Of a stretch of 64,000 bases of DNA, positions 12,234-22,480 are shown piece after piece (position 1 is the first letter of the stretch; every line of letters begins with the position of its first letter). A model generated the notes under the pieces. The model was not told the DNA's origin, searched no databases, and saw nothing but the letters and a program-made list of their open reading frames with translations. Location of the stretch: assembly GCF_028372415.1 (NCBI RefSeq), contig NC_092875.1, forward strand, positions 356,988,233 through 357,052,232, read 5' to 3'. Made by a program: the position numbers and the translations under genes. The DNA comes from Notamacropus eugenii. Its lineage: Eukaryota > Chordata > Mammalia > Diprotodontia > Macropodidae.

Positions 12234-12536
12234 CACCATAAAAATCCCTGCCCTCAAGTAATTTCCATTCTTTTAAGAGGAATCAAATGTACAGATAAAA
12301 GTAAATATAAACTATATAACCCCCCCCACACACACACACACATGAATACACACATACACACACTACACACACACAAACCAGAGATACAGGGCAATTTGTA
12401 TGTTTGTGGAAGTAAGGAGGACCTCACATCTGGGGAATCAGATAATATTGTAGGGGGTAATTCAGCTGAGTTCTGAAGGAAGTTAAGAATTCTAAGATGC
12501 CTAGAGGGGAGGAGGAAGTCCATTCCAGGCATGAAA
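12120..12536 (+). mobile_element. Ancient interspersed repeat, part 1, with CA repeats
   Basis: 'catctaccatgtggtaagca', 'ctgtattacattctggggat', '(CA)n', 'ccctgccctcaagtaatttc', then 'ttctgaaggaagttaagaat' and 'gtccattccaggcatgaaat'. These are consecutive parts of one dispersed mammalian repeat whose body resumes at 13302 after the minisatellite. A perfect (CA)n lies at 12192-12230 and CA-rich sequence at 12325-12375. Confidence 0.55.
12192..12230 (+). repeat. (CA)n microsatellite
   Basis: About 19 perfect CA units inside the ancient repeat, followed by 'ccccaccata'. Likely length-polymorphic. Confidence 0.95.
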
Positions 12537-13301
12537 TGGTGGTGGTGGTGATGATGGTGGTGGTGGTGTGGTGGTGGTGGTGGTGGTGTGGTGGTGGTGA
12601 TGGTGATGGTGGTGGTGGTGGTGGTGGTGGTGGTGTGGTGGTGGTGATGGTGATGGTGGTGGTGGTGGTGGTGGTGTGGTGGTGGTGGTGGTGGTGGTGG
12701 TGGTGGTGGTGGTGGTGGTGGTGGTGATGGTGGTGGTGTGGTGGTGGTGATGGTGGTGTGGTGGTGGTGATGGTGGTGATGGTGGTGGTGGTGGTGGTGG
12801 TGGTGGTGGTGTGGTGGTGGTGATGGTGGTGTGGTGGTGGTGATGGTGGTGATGGTGGTGGTGGTGGTGGTGGTGGTGGTGGTGGTGGTGTGGTGGTGGT
12901 GATGGTGATGGTGGTGGTGGTGGTGGTGGTGGTGTGGTGGTGGTGGTGGTGGTGGTGGTGGTGGTGGTGGTGGTGGTGGTGGTGATGGTGGTGGTGTGGT
13001 GGTGGTGATGGTGGTGTGGTGGTGGTGATGGTGGTGATGGTGGTGGTGGTGGTGGTGGTGGTGGTGGTGTGGTGGTGGTGATGGTGGTGTGGTGGTGGTG
13101 ATGGTGGTGATGGTGGTGGTGGTGGTGGTGGTGGTGGTGGTGGTGGTGTGGTGGTGGTGATGGTGATGGTGGTGGTGGTGGTGGTGGTGTGGTGGTGGTG
13201 GTGGTGGTGGTGGTGGTGATGGTGGTGGTGTGGTGGTGGTGATGGTGGTATGGTGGTGGTGATGGTGGTGATGGTGGTGGTGGTGGTGGTGGTGATGGTG
13301 G
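12537..13301 (+). repeat. GGT/GAT minisatellite with 258-bp higher-order unit
   Basis: 765 bp made almost only of GGT triplets with scattered GAT, plus GTG phase shifts ('ggtggtgtggtggtg'). The pattern of GAT triplets and phase shifts itself repeats: the landmark 'ggtgatggtggtggtgtgg' has its GAT 'a' at 12727, 12985 and 13219, giving periods of 258 and 234 bp. The array sits between 'ccaggcatgaaat' and 'cagcctatgcaaaagcatag', which are adjacent in the surrounding ancient repeat, so it grew from a G-rich spot inside that repeat. The 374-residue His/Thr/Pro reading frame across it (minus) is an artefact of the triplets. G-rich + strand could form two-tier G-quadruplexes. Confidence 0.95.
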
Positions 13302-13740
13302 GGCAGCCTATGCAAAAGCATAGAGATGGGAAGTGGAATTTTGCTTGTGAGGTACAGCAAGTTTTTTGAGAATATCACAGAGACAATGAAGCAGAATCAT
13401 GTCAAATAAGCCTGCTAAAATAGGCTAGTTCCAGCTACATAGGGCTTCAAATCCAAACAAGTGGAGCTCATATTTTAACCTAGAGATAATAAAGAGTCAA
13501 AAGAGTGTTTTAAACGAGAAAATGATTTCAATAGACCTATACTTTTAGGATATCACTTTGGCAGCCACATGGAGGATGGATTGTAAAGAGAAGAGATAAG
13601 GCAGAAAGCACAGGGGCTATTTCAGTTACCAGCAGTAAGGGAGGAGAGAGATGATTCACTGCTCCTCAAAGAAGATGACATCTCTAAAACGTTGAGCATG
13701 GACACATAATAGGTGCTTGATAAATGCCTGTTACCTTTTC
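13302..13740 (+). mobile_element. Ancient interspersed repeat, part 2, and L2 end
   Basis: Continuation of the repeat: 'atgcaaaagcatagagatgg', 'gcttgtgaggtacagcaagt', 'agggcttcaaatcc', 'atcactttggcagccacatg', 'gaggatggattgtaaagaga'. At 13685-13738 a short L2 3' end phrase follows ('cataataggtgcttgataaa'). Confidence 0.55.
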
Positions 13741-14299
13741 TTCCCTTCTTCCTACCTACCTTAGTTGATATAGTCACACATAATAAGGCTTTGATGTCTT
13801 TATAATGGATAAAATGTGAAGCAGGTTAGGTCAACACTCATCTGATTGAGTCAAGAAAATGACCAGACAATTGCTTGAGCAAACACATTAACCTCACTCT
13901 GAGAGTTTTAGATAAGTAGATTTTAACTAGGCCCTAGAAGAAATTCAATTGTTTGAAAAAGGGAGAGATTAAAGCAGATAACCTGTGGAAGAGACCCTGC
14001 AGAGGGCAGGAAGGTAATTTCTCTTTCCCTCCTTCCCCTGTATCAGCTATGAAGGTGCTGGACCAGGCAGAAACACTATATCCAGTGGAAAGACAGAGAC
14101 ACAATCTAAACAGACATGTAGGGAGAACATCATCTAAGGAAGTCAGTGCCCCATAGAGACATGATTCCTGCCAGAAAACAGAGCATCAAGAGGAAAAGGT
14201 CCTAGGCACCTAGCTTAGTGGCACCCAAAGGAAGCTATTTGAAAACCTCTACCTTTCCAGTCTTCTTACACCTTATTCCCTTTAGTTAAATGACACTGA
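13741..14299. other. No feature seen
   Basis: No gene or recognised repeat; the 67-codon frame at 13953-14156 resembles nothing known to me. Confidence 0.4.
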
Positions 14300-14580
14300 C
14301 TTTTAGGCTGTTCCATGAACAAGATACTCCATGATTCTGCTTCTGCCATTCCCTCTGGCTGTCCCCCATATCTGAAATACTCTTCCTTTTCCTCTTTGCC
14401 TACTGGGTTCCTTAGTTTCTTTAAAGTCCCAACTAAAATCTCATCTTTTACTGAAAGTCTCCTCCCAATCCTCTTAATTGTAGTGCCTTCCTTCTGTTAA
14501 TTATTTCTGATTTATCCTGTCTATAGCTTACTTAGTACGTATTTGTTTTCATGTCATCTTCCTCATCAAATTACTCACAC
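14300..14580 (+). mobile_element. L2 LINE 3' region, part 1
   Basis: 'cattccctctggctgtcccc', 'tctgaaatactcttcctttt', 'gtcccaactaaaatctcatc', 'cctcttaattgtagtgcctt': sense L2 3' region. Interrupted by an insertion at about 14590 and resumed at 14960. Confidence 0.75.
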
Positions 14581-14589
14581 AGGGCAAGC

Positions 14590-14950
14590 ATTCACATGCT
14601 AGTCAAAAGAAGCAATACAAGGACACTCTCAACATCTCTCTTAAGAACTTTGGAATTGATTATATGACATAGGAGACACTGGCACAGGATTCCTAAGCAT
14701 AGTGTGCCCACATTAGATATGGTGCTGTGCTCCATAAGCAAAGCAGAATTAAAACAGCTCAAATGAAACACAGGATGCACAGATTTAGAGTATCCACCCC
14801 AAATGCTCACACAGACTATTTGTGCCCAACCTGTGGTAGAGCATTCTGAGTTCATATTGGTCTAAGCAGCCACAGTCAGAGACATTGAAACTTGACTCTA
14901 ACATAGTGATGTCATTTTGGTCTTCTTCGAGAATGAAGGACAATAACCAA
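14590..14950 (+). mobile_element. Non-LTR retrotransposon C-terminal remnant with zinc-finger motif
   Basis: A + frame starting near 14617 reads KKQYKDTLNISLKNFGIDYM, then (after stops) 'ETLAQDS', 'CAHIRYGAVLHKQSRI', and ends 'YLCPTCGRAF' and, after a stop, 'VHIGLSSHSQRH'. This is the C-terminal end of a non-LTR reverse transcriptase of the type reading '...WETLAQDRPAWR...GAALYEANRI...CPxCxRxFRARIGLxSHxRxH' (CCHH finger). Several in-frame stops make it a fossil. The 3' end 'ggtcttcttcgagaatgaag' reappears, reversed, at 8.56 kb. It is inserted in an L2. Confidence 0.65.
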
Positions 14951-14959
14951 TCAACCATA

Positions 14960-15052
14960 ACCTTCTTTGGGGGGGAGGGATCTCTTTTGCCTCATTTTAT
15001 ATCCGTACCACTTAGAACAGTGCCTAACACATAGTAGGCATTTAATAAACAT
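14960..15052 (+). mobile_element. L2 LINE 3' end, part 2
   Basis: 'cctcattttatatccgtacc', 'agaacagtgcctaacacata', 'gtaggcatttaataaacatt' is the terminal L2 phrase completing the copy begun at 14300. A MAR1 SINE is inserted in its A-rich end. Confidence 0.75.
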
Positions 15053-15310
15053 TTAGAGCAACTAGGTGGCTCAATGGATAGAGTGCCACATCAGGAGTCA
15101 GGAAGACTCACCTTCCTGAATTTAAATATGGCTTCAAACACTAACTGTGTGAGCCTGAGGAAGTCACTTAATACTACTTGCCGCAGTTTCTCATCTGTAA
15201 AATGAGCTAGATAAGGAAGTAGCAAACCACCCCAAAATTTCTGCCAACAAAAGCTCAAATGAGGTCGGAAAAGTTGGACATGACTGAAAAAATGACTGAA
15301 TAACAATAAA
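15053..15310 (+). mobile_element. MAR1-type SINE
   Basis: 'aactaggtggctcaatggat', 'agagtgccacatcaggagtc', 'gtgtgagcctgaggaagtca', core 'ctcatctgtaaaatgagcta', tail 'gttggacatgactgaaaaaa'. The flanking 'aataaacattta' before and 'aataaatgttta' after are consistent with insertion into the L2 tail. Confidence 0.9.
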
Positions 15311-15955
15311 TGTTTATTTTTTGATTGATGGAGTCTATGAAGAAAAAAAGCCCAGTTCTGATAGTATCAGAAGTACTTTTGACATACACATATGTCCTAT
15401 ATAGTATGCCTTGTTAATAATGTGCTTTAAGTCTGGTTGGGTATATTTGTCAGAAGTTTATGTCTAGAATATTTTCTAATTCCCCCCTTTTATTCTATGC
15501 TGTTTTAGTAAATGCCTTTACTATGAACTAAATGTTGTTTATTTATTAATGTTGGATGACTGTTAATAAGGAGTAAAGTGGTAGGGCTTCATTTGTTAAG
15601 GGAGCAGATGCATAGTGTTGCCCTTAGATCTCAAGGTGGCAGAAACTACCAAGGACCCCACCACAGATTGTGAGTGCAAATTGAGGGAGAAGCCTATAGG
15701 TGATATTACATGGGGAAAAGATGAGCAGAAGATGGGATATATTTTCTCATCTCTTCTCTGTGGCCAAGATGACTCATTACAATTACAAAGTGTTCCATTT
15801 TATTTTAGTGATCTTTTATTTTATTGCAGTTGTTTGCTTATATTCATATGTCTCTATATTTCTTTGAATACCTCATAATTGATTATTTCTTTGGTATAAG
15901 GCACTCCTGAATGAGAAAGCTCTTTCTGCCAAAGAAGACTTCACCTTTCATCGCA
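15311..15955. other. No feature seen
   Basis: AT-rich DNA; the 87-codon frame at 15615-15878 ends in a hydrophobic low-complexity stretch and resembles no family I know. Confidence 0.4.
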
Positions 15956-16070
15956 ACTTACCATCACAGAGATTTGCTTAGGGCACTCAGATTTTAAGTG
16001 ACCAGTCCATGGGCACTTTAGTATGTCTCAGAAGTGGTACTTGAACTCAGAGCTTCTTGAATTTTTAAAA
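15956..16070 (-). mobile_element. SINE fragment (MIR/CORE type)
   Basis: Antisense phrases 'tttgcttagggcactcagat', 'agaagtggtacttgaactca', 'gagcttcttg'. Decayed SINE head. Confidence 0.5.
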
Positions 16071-16094
16071 TCAGATTTCTGTGCACAACAACAC

Positions 16095-16610
16095 ACTGAC
16101 ATATATGTCATTGTCATCCCTAATGGTGCAATAATATTCCATTGAATCTTTCAAACCATATTTTATCAATATTTTATTTTGTTGATATTTACTATTGTCT
16201 AATATTGGTAAAATGTAAAACATTTTTTTTCAGAAAGAAAAATTAAGATAAAAAAATCAATCAACCATCTTAAAGTAACCTTATATTATACTAATTTTTC
16301 CATACTCATGGACCCTTACTTTTGGAAGGATGGAGGTGAAGATGTCTTGTCATATCACTTCTATGAATGAAGTTGATCTTTATCATTTTGAAGCATTTAT
16401 TTCCTATTGTATGGTGGTTATGATACCCTGTATAGAGCATTGTAGTTAATTATATTGTTTTCCTGCCTTGGCTTACTTAATTTGCATCCACTCATGTAAG
16501 TCTTTCTATGCTTGCCATTTTTATAGAATAACTATTATACTATTAAACCACAATTTGCTCAGTCATTCCCCAATCACTGGGCACCCATTTCCTTCCCATT
16601 TTAGATTCGT
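16095..16610 (-). mobile_element. L1 3' region remnant
   Basis: Antisense L1 3' sequence: 'ggtgcaataatattccattg', later 'ttgcatccactcatgtaagt' and 'ctcagtcattccccaatcac', 'tgggcacccatttcc'. Same sequence class as 1-887 and 27.4-27.7 kb. Old, with internal rearrangement. Confidence 0.6.
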
Positions 16611-17556
16611 ATAATTCTAAACTTTGGCCTCAAAATTCAAAGGTTTTTAGTTTCATATTGTTTGGTTCCCAACCCAAAAGAGAGAGTTAAAATAAAATGT
16701 AGAAGAAAAGGATTAGTTCCAAAGAAAACTGAAGTCTTTTTATTTTTATTTTTTTAAGGAGGATAATTGCTAGCTCCAAAGGTGAAATTTGCTAACCCTT
16801 TTCTAGGTTCTCTTTTAGTGTTGAACTATTTCCCAGCTCTACAAAAATTTCTTTCAGGAAAAAAAATGTCCTTCCCAACAGGAACTATTACAAATTATGT
16901 ATAAGGAAAGGATTTTTGTAACTGTAGTTGTAAATTCAATCTTGAAGAAATAGCTCATCATTTTCAAACAAAGAACATATATTTTGCTGTTGGGAAAAAT
17001 AAAAAAAATCAATTTATTAGATTTCTCTCTTTTGACTTAAAAAAAATTGTCCAATTTCCTTTTCCTTCTCTGCTCCACTTCTAACCTCCCTCCTCCCCCA
17101 AAGAATTTAACTGTTTCTCAGTAGAAATAATAGTCACTTGTGAATTCACTGAATTAAAAAAAAAATACTCTGTGATCCTTTTTCTCCAGCTACCCCCCTC
17201 CACACACCCCACCCCAGGAAAATTTAAAGAGGCAGAGAAAAAAGAAATTAGGTGTGATTTGGAGAATTGATTACATTGACATATACTCTTGTCAGATCCT
17301 ATTGAAAATGATTATGGAGATGTGTGTTTTCAAGTAGTCAAGGGTTCTCAGACCTGACACTGGTTTTGCAACCACATACAAAAAACATTTCTTACTGCCT
17401 GCCTGAATCCTTTCAAGAAATATTTATTGCATTGCATAGTGTAAAATGAAATTGCTCCCTTGTAATACCTGCCTCCTATAAATGTTCACTCAGGCAGGTC
17501 ATGGGATTGTGCATAAGGCTACCAGGGCCGGATTTTCTTAAAATCTAATGCATTGC
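16611..17556. other. AT-rich spacer
   Basis: No gene or named repeat. Several A/T runs and a C-rich patch at 17182-17215. Nothing further supported. Confidence 0.4.
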
Positions 17557-17705
17557 ACATCTCAAAACATCTGGGTCAATTGTGTGGTGACGTAGTAATT
17601 GCAAATAGGGTTATGTATCTTTCATCTCTGAGAAAAATGAAATTATTTGAAGATTTAGCCAGCAACTAAGGCTTTTTTTCTTCCTGGGAGCTAAAGGGGT
17701 TTTGA
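17557..17705 (+). repeat. Left arm of an inverted repeat pair (unclassified)
   Basis: About 145 bp whose reverse complement lies at 18545-18690. Shared landmarks in order: 'tcaaaac.tctgggt', 'attgtgtggtgac', 'tagtaattgca', a perfect 25-base match at 17628-17652 (with 18594-18618), and 'ttagccagca'. I estimate 85-90% identity. The family is unknown to me: either two copies of one dispersed repeat or the long ends of a DNA transposon. Confidence 0.8.
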
Positions 17706-17960
17706 ATTATGAGGCAAGATGGTGGAATGGATAGGTTTTGAGTCAGAGGACCTGAGTTCTAATCCTATCCAACACTTAGCAGTGGTGTGACTATTGGCAA
17801 AAGACAACCTCTCTGAGGCTCAGTTTTCTCATCAAAAAAATGGGAATAATTATGTATGTAGCATCTACTCAGAAAGCCGTTGGTAGCGCTAGTGAAGAAA
17901 TTTATGAAATTTAAACGCTTTGCAAATTCTAAAAGTGTTATAAACATTTCAGTTTTTATT
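17706..17960 (+). mobile_element. CORE-SINE (MON1/THER1 type)
   Basis: 'aagatggtggaatggatagg', 'gagtcagaggacctgagttc', 'cagttttctcatcaaaaaaa', then 3' part 'cgctttgcaaattctaaaag' and 'tgttataaacatttcag'. It lies just inside the left arm of the inverted repeat. Confidence 0.8.
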
Positions 17961-18544
17961 AGTTTTCATCATTCCTATGAAAGGGTAAACTTTCCTGTCT
18001 TAGCCTCAATTTCATATTCTGCCAGATATCACAATAAAAAGGATATTTTGCAGATTAAGGGAACAAGAGAAATGATCAAATTTCTACCCAAGTCCTCACC
18101 CCTGCAAGCAGGTGGGAGAATAATTTTTAAAGCCACACATTATCCTTCCCTCTCCTTGATCCACACCCTTGCAAAGCCTTATTTTGTTTCTGAGTAGTCT
18201 TATAAGGCCCTGAGATACACAGCAACGAACCTACCTCCTCTCCAGCCATTTGGGACCTCAAAAGATGGGAAAATAGAAGTTAGCAGAGCCATTCTTGGAT
18301 GTAGGCACAAATGATACTCTTCTCATGGTGTTCCTTACCTCCTCCTATGTAGAAGGTTACAGGTCCCTAACTTTAGCCCATGTTACATGCCTACTCCTGG
18401 AAATGATGCTTGTTTTCTGGGACAGATGGAGAGGCAAGTAAGACAGTACAAGAGTGTGCAAATTCTCTGTAAAGAGAAATAAATAAACTTGTTGATATGG
18501 TAGTAAACCTTACAACTTTTTACATTAAAAAAAAAAAACTTTTA
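17961..18544. other. Spacer between inverted-repeat arms
   Basis: About 580 bp with no gene or repeat recognised. The 105-codon frame at 17880-18197 starts inside the SINE and has no family resemblance, so it is not called a transposase or other gene. Confidence 0.45.
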
Positions 18545-18690
18545 ATATTTAGCTCTTAGAAAGAAAAAAAAATTCTTCTGCTGCTGGCTAAACCTTCAAA
18601 TAATTTCATTTTTCTCAGATCTGAAAGATGCATATCCTATGTGCAATTACTATGTCACCACACAATTTACCCAGAAGTTTTGAGAAGTGT
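18545..18690 (-). repeat. Right arm of the inverted repeat pair (unclassified)
   Basis: Reverse-complement partner of 17557-17705. Outside it is an A-run (18696-18709), and inside another (18529-18538). The A-run after 'agtgtaatt' would fit a retroposed repeat as easily as a transposon end. Confidence 0.8.
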
Positions 18691-18709
18691 AATTAAAAAA
18701 AAAAAAAAC

Positions 18710-19340
18710 AATCTACTTTTTCTGCAATTACTTGTTTACATGATCTGACCTTGAATTTAATGGTTTTGATGCACATTTCTAAATTCTTCATCATGAAATC
18801 ACACTTTTATCACATTGGTATTAAGTGTAATTTTGATGAATATTGTATTTTTCTATGCCTAGCTTTCATTGTAACCCAGGTTTTTCAGTGAGGTTTAGAT
18901 TTAAATAATGCCAGTTGCCAGGACATCCTAGCATTTATATTTCTTAGGTAACTTTTTTTCTTCTTGGGTTAGGCTGTTAAGTTACGTTGTAGTATTCTAC
19001 CTCATTTTAGGAATATCTATAATTTTATGACAATTTTTTGTATATCAATCTGTTCACTATTATTTATCATTACCTTAATGGGGACAAGAATCCAAGTTCC
19101 CCTGGAGTAAAAATATCTCTCAAATATTTTGTTTGGGCTGATGCTTCACAGTCTAATGAAGGTACCCAAATTTAATATGCCAGATACATTTGATTCTTAT
19201 GGTGTTTTTGGTATAGTCTTAAAACATGTTAACTTTATCAGCAAAAATATCTTTTTTCTTTTCTTTTAATTTTCAATATTCTAGACTTTATGTTATCTTG
19301 CCGAAGAAAAAGTTTGCTTTTTCTTCATAGTAACAATTAA
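18710..19340. other. AT-rich spacer
   Basis: No gene or repeat recognised. Confidence 0.4.
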
Positions 19341-19344
19341 CATC

Positions 19345-19578
19345 TTTTAATATATGAAGAAATTTTATATGTGTATATATAGGTGTGTGTGTGTATACAT
19401 GTATACTTGTATGTATATATGTATGCATACAAACATTTCTCTATATACATATAATACACATTTATTGTCATTGTTCAGTCGTTCAGTGTATATATATATA
19501 TATATACATATATGCATACATATGTATACTGTCTGTATACACACATTTATACACACAGACACACACATATAATACGAA
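19345..19578. repeat. TA/TG/CA microsatellite cluster with a 117-bp duplication
   Basis: Alternating purine-pyrimidine (TA)n, (TG)n and (CA)n. 'acatataatac' occurs at about 19448 and 19565, each followed by a 'ttcagtc.ttcag' segment of a SINE tail, indicating a tandem duplication of about 117 bp that copied the end of the neighbouring MAR1. Open frames here (72-133 codons, Tyr/Ile/Cys-rich) come from the microsatellite. Confidence 0.7.
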
Positions 19579-19810
19579 ATTTGTTGTTGTTGCCATAGTT
19601 CAGTCATTCAGTTCAACTCTTTGTGACGCCAGTTGGGGTTTTCTTGACAAAGATACTGAAATGGTTTGCCATTTCTTTCTCTGGCTCATTTTACTGATGA
19701 GAAAATTGAGACAAACAGGGTTAAGTGACTTGTCCAGGTCCACACAGCCAATGTATGAGGCTGATTTTGAACTTGGGTCTTCCTGACTCTGGGAAGTTCT
19801 CTATCTACTG
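19578..19810 (-). mobile_element. MAR1-type SINE
   Basis: Tail 'tagttcagtcattcagttca', 'actctttgtgacgccagttg', core 'tactgatgagaaaattgaga', 'gacttgtccaggtccacaca', head 'gaacttgggtcttcctgact'. Well preserved. Confidence 0.9.
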
Positions 19811-19859
19811 CTCCTGTTTATCCACTGTTTAAAGCTGCACTTTTAAACAATTAGAACTG

Positions 19860-20020
19860 TTCAAAAAATTAAATAGACTGCTTATAGAGGTAGTGAATTC
19901 TCTCTTACTGGAGATCTTCAAACAAAGGTTAGAGGATCACTTGTTAGGGATGTTGTAGAAGGATTTCTTAAGACTCCTATTGAAGGAATAGATTACCTAA
20001 GTAATGAGAATTTTCCAAAC
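19860..20020 (+). mobile_element. CR1/L3-type LINE 3' end
   Basis: 'gactgcttatagaggtagtg', 'actggagatcttcaaacaaa', 'ggatcacttgttagggatgt', 'tgtagaaggatttctt' follow the CR1/L3 3' order in sense. Confidence 0.65.
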
Positions 20021-20179
20021 TTTGAGATTTAGGGAATTACAAATCCTACCCTGTCTTGCCTCACATCAAGGCCCCTGAGGAGGTAGGTTATGTAACAAAG
20101 TGAGTATAGGAAGTGTCTTAGTCTGATGGAAACAACTGCCATACATATTTATTTGATGTCTTAATTTTCCTTCAAAGGA

Positions 20180-20300
20180 CACTGGCAGGTAGGCGCTGCA
20201 GGTATCCTCATTTTACTAGTGATTACATGGTCATAGGTCTAACAAATAATGGAGACCCAGATTTCCTAAACATGATCCAATATTCTTCCCATTAAACTTT
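20180..20300 (-). mobile_element. MIR-type SINE fragment
   Basis: Antisense 'aggtatcctcattttactag', 'tggtcataggtctaacaaat', 'ggagacccagatttcct'. Very old. Confidence 0.5.
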
Positions 20301-22025
20301 CCTACTTTTGGCAACTGAGGCAAAGCTCAGGATTGAACAGAACAGCTAATGTCCTGAAGGGTGGCAATCTGAACTGTACTTTTTAGAAGTAATAATCAGT
20401 GATTAGAAGCTCAGTGAGTTCAGGAGACTGGTGTCTTAAAACCTTTCAGCTCTGCTGGAGAGCAGTTACCCAAGTGGATATGATGTGTTTTTCTCAGACA
20501 GTGGTAGCTACCCCTTTTTTAGGTCTGGACCCACTTTAAATGGAGCTACTTGTTTACCTGAACTGTTTGCTATAAAATGTTTGAGATTTCCCCTCCCCAC
20601 TTACTAGGAATTCCAGAAATGCAATTAGAGTTTTTTCTGAAGAAAATACCAACAAGAAAAAGAAGTGAAAAGGATATTGAATAGCATTTAATCTCCCATA
20701 TAAATGAGGAGCAATCAGGAAACTCAGAATGGTACAACCTGGACCACTCAGTCTCCTTGACAAGGTGGCTTTGTTTCTTTCAGCTCCAAATCCAAGAGTT
20801 ACCTGTGTGACAAGTAGCTAAGACTAAGGACTAGACATTCATTTCCAACAATGCTTGCTCTCTTGTAACTTGGGAAGGACTGATTCACCATCCAAATCAA
20901 TTCATCCCCACCTCCTAGAACAAAGCCCATCAAAGGCTTGTGATGGTTTTTTTTTGTATGTGTGCTTGTATATATACATACACACACATATATACATAAA
21001 TATATATATGCACATATAATTATGATTTGTCTAATAGCTGATCTCCAACTTCAAGAGCCTCCTCTACTTATAGAATAGTCAATTTAAATCCTTCAGTATA
21101 CTAGATCCTTCCAAAACCTTTTCTCCCTTTAAGAATTGATTATTCTCTTTTGCAGCACGAGTTGGACAGTTCTTGGCACTTTTTTTTATTTCTAGCCATA
21201 TCTGTTTTCCATTTCAGCATCCTGCTTCATTGTAGTCTTGAATTATCCTTGGAATATTTGACTTCCAGACAGCAGTAGACATTGCAACATCTCTAACAGT
21301 AATTTAAGTGTGCTCTTTAAGCCTTAAGTTTGATATATTTCCTTGTTGCAATGTCTATTAGTAAAAGCACAGAATTAAAAACACAACAAAAGAGAGTATT
21401 AAAATATATTATAGCATGAAATCCAGTCCTCATATAATACAGAATTAACTAAAGCTATGGAATCTAACTCAATGTGGTTTAATCTGGTCAAGGTAAAATG
21501 TTCTGTGCTAGCACAACGTCCACGGAAATACATACAAGTCACGGGCCATTGCTATCATGAAATGAAACCATATCAACATTACTGCTTGGCCCAATTAATT
21601 TTCACACTGTTATATTTTTCATATAATCATCTCCAATGAAAGAAAACTATTCATCTCCCTCTGAAGGGGGCACAGTGCTTCAGCTTTCATTGTTGTTTAA
21701 ATATTTTTTTTCAGAATTACAGGGCAACCAGGATGCTGACAGGATCCAGAGTTTTGTCATTTGAGGTTCTATCGATGATTAGCCTAGAGAAAAGAGGCAA
21801 TTGATTATACCTTTCTTCTAATTTTTGAGAAGCTATTCTCAAAGTTATTTAGAGTAAATTCAGAGGAATGGACTACGAATGATTGGTGAAAGTTAAAGGT
21901 TAAAGTTAAAGTAAAATAAGGACTCTCTAAGGATTAGAGTCTTCTAGCTCTTGAATGGGCTGCTTTAAGAGAAAGTGAAATGTCCTGTAGTTGAAATGTT
22001 CATGTAGGGGTCAATAGGTCACTTA
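20301..22025. other. Spacer with a TA/CA microsatellite
   Basis: A TA/CA-rich microsatellite lies at about 20965-21020. No gene, exon or named repeat seen otherwise in 1.7 kb. Confidence 0.4.
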
Positions 22026-22029
22026 TGAA

Positions 22030-22200
22030 TGATTATAGGATCAGATCTAAAACTGAAAGGGACCTCAAAGTCATCTAGTCCAACTCCTTCATTTTACAGA
22101 TGGGGAAATAGTTTATAATGGTGATTTGGGCATTGGGTAAAGTTTGGAATAAATTAATTCTTGGACCTCTTTCAACTCTGATTCTTAAAGAGTATGATAA
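22030..22200 (-). mobile_element. MIR-type SINE fragments
   Basis: 'aaactgaaagggacctcaaa', 'gtcatctagtccaactcctt', 'ttttacagatggggaaat' (antisense MIR), then a diverged end phrase 'ggacctctttcaactctgat'. Confidence 0.65.
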
Positions 22201-22480
22201 CTTTCTGGAGAAGTCCTTCCAGGAATTAGGACATATTCCATTGCAGTTGTCCAGGATCAGTTACAGTTTCTCATGTTAATTTTGTTAGAATATGTCTTCC
22301 AGGGGCCAGATCTGCAAGCTTTTCTGCCTGACTGCCATCTAATTTTCTTTTTCAATTCTGTGTGGAAGCAAGTGGGTCTTTCCAATTTACTTGTGCGGAT
22401 ATCAAGCAAATGCTAAAATAATTATTTTCAGATACGCTTAATTCAGCTTCTAATTCCACTGCCTTAGATCAATGCCTTAA

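Noticed and set aside
12254-13378. 374-codon minus frame rich in His, Thr and Pro, and a shorter Trp/Val/Gly plus frame
   Set aside because: Pure translation of the GGT/GAT minisatellite; no start context, domain or conserved flank.
3618-15310. tRNA-like heads (e.g. 3630, 6745, 15056) considered as tRNA genes
   Set aside because: They belong to CORE-SINEs: no complete cloverleaf, and CORE and LINE-type tails follow directly.
17880-18197. 105-codon frame between inverted-repeat arms considered as a transposase
   Set aside because: Begins inside a SINE and shows no transposase motif.
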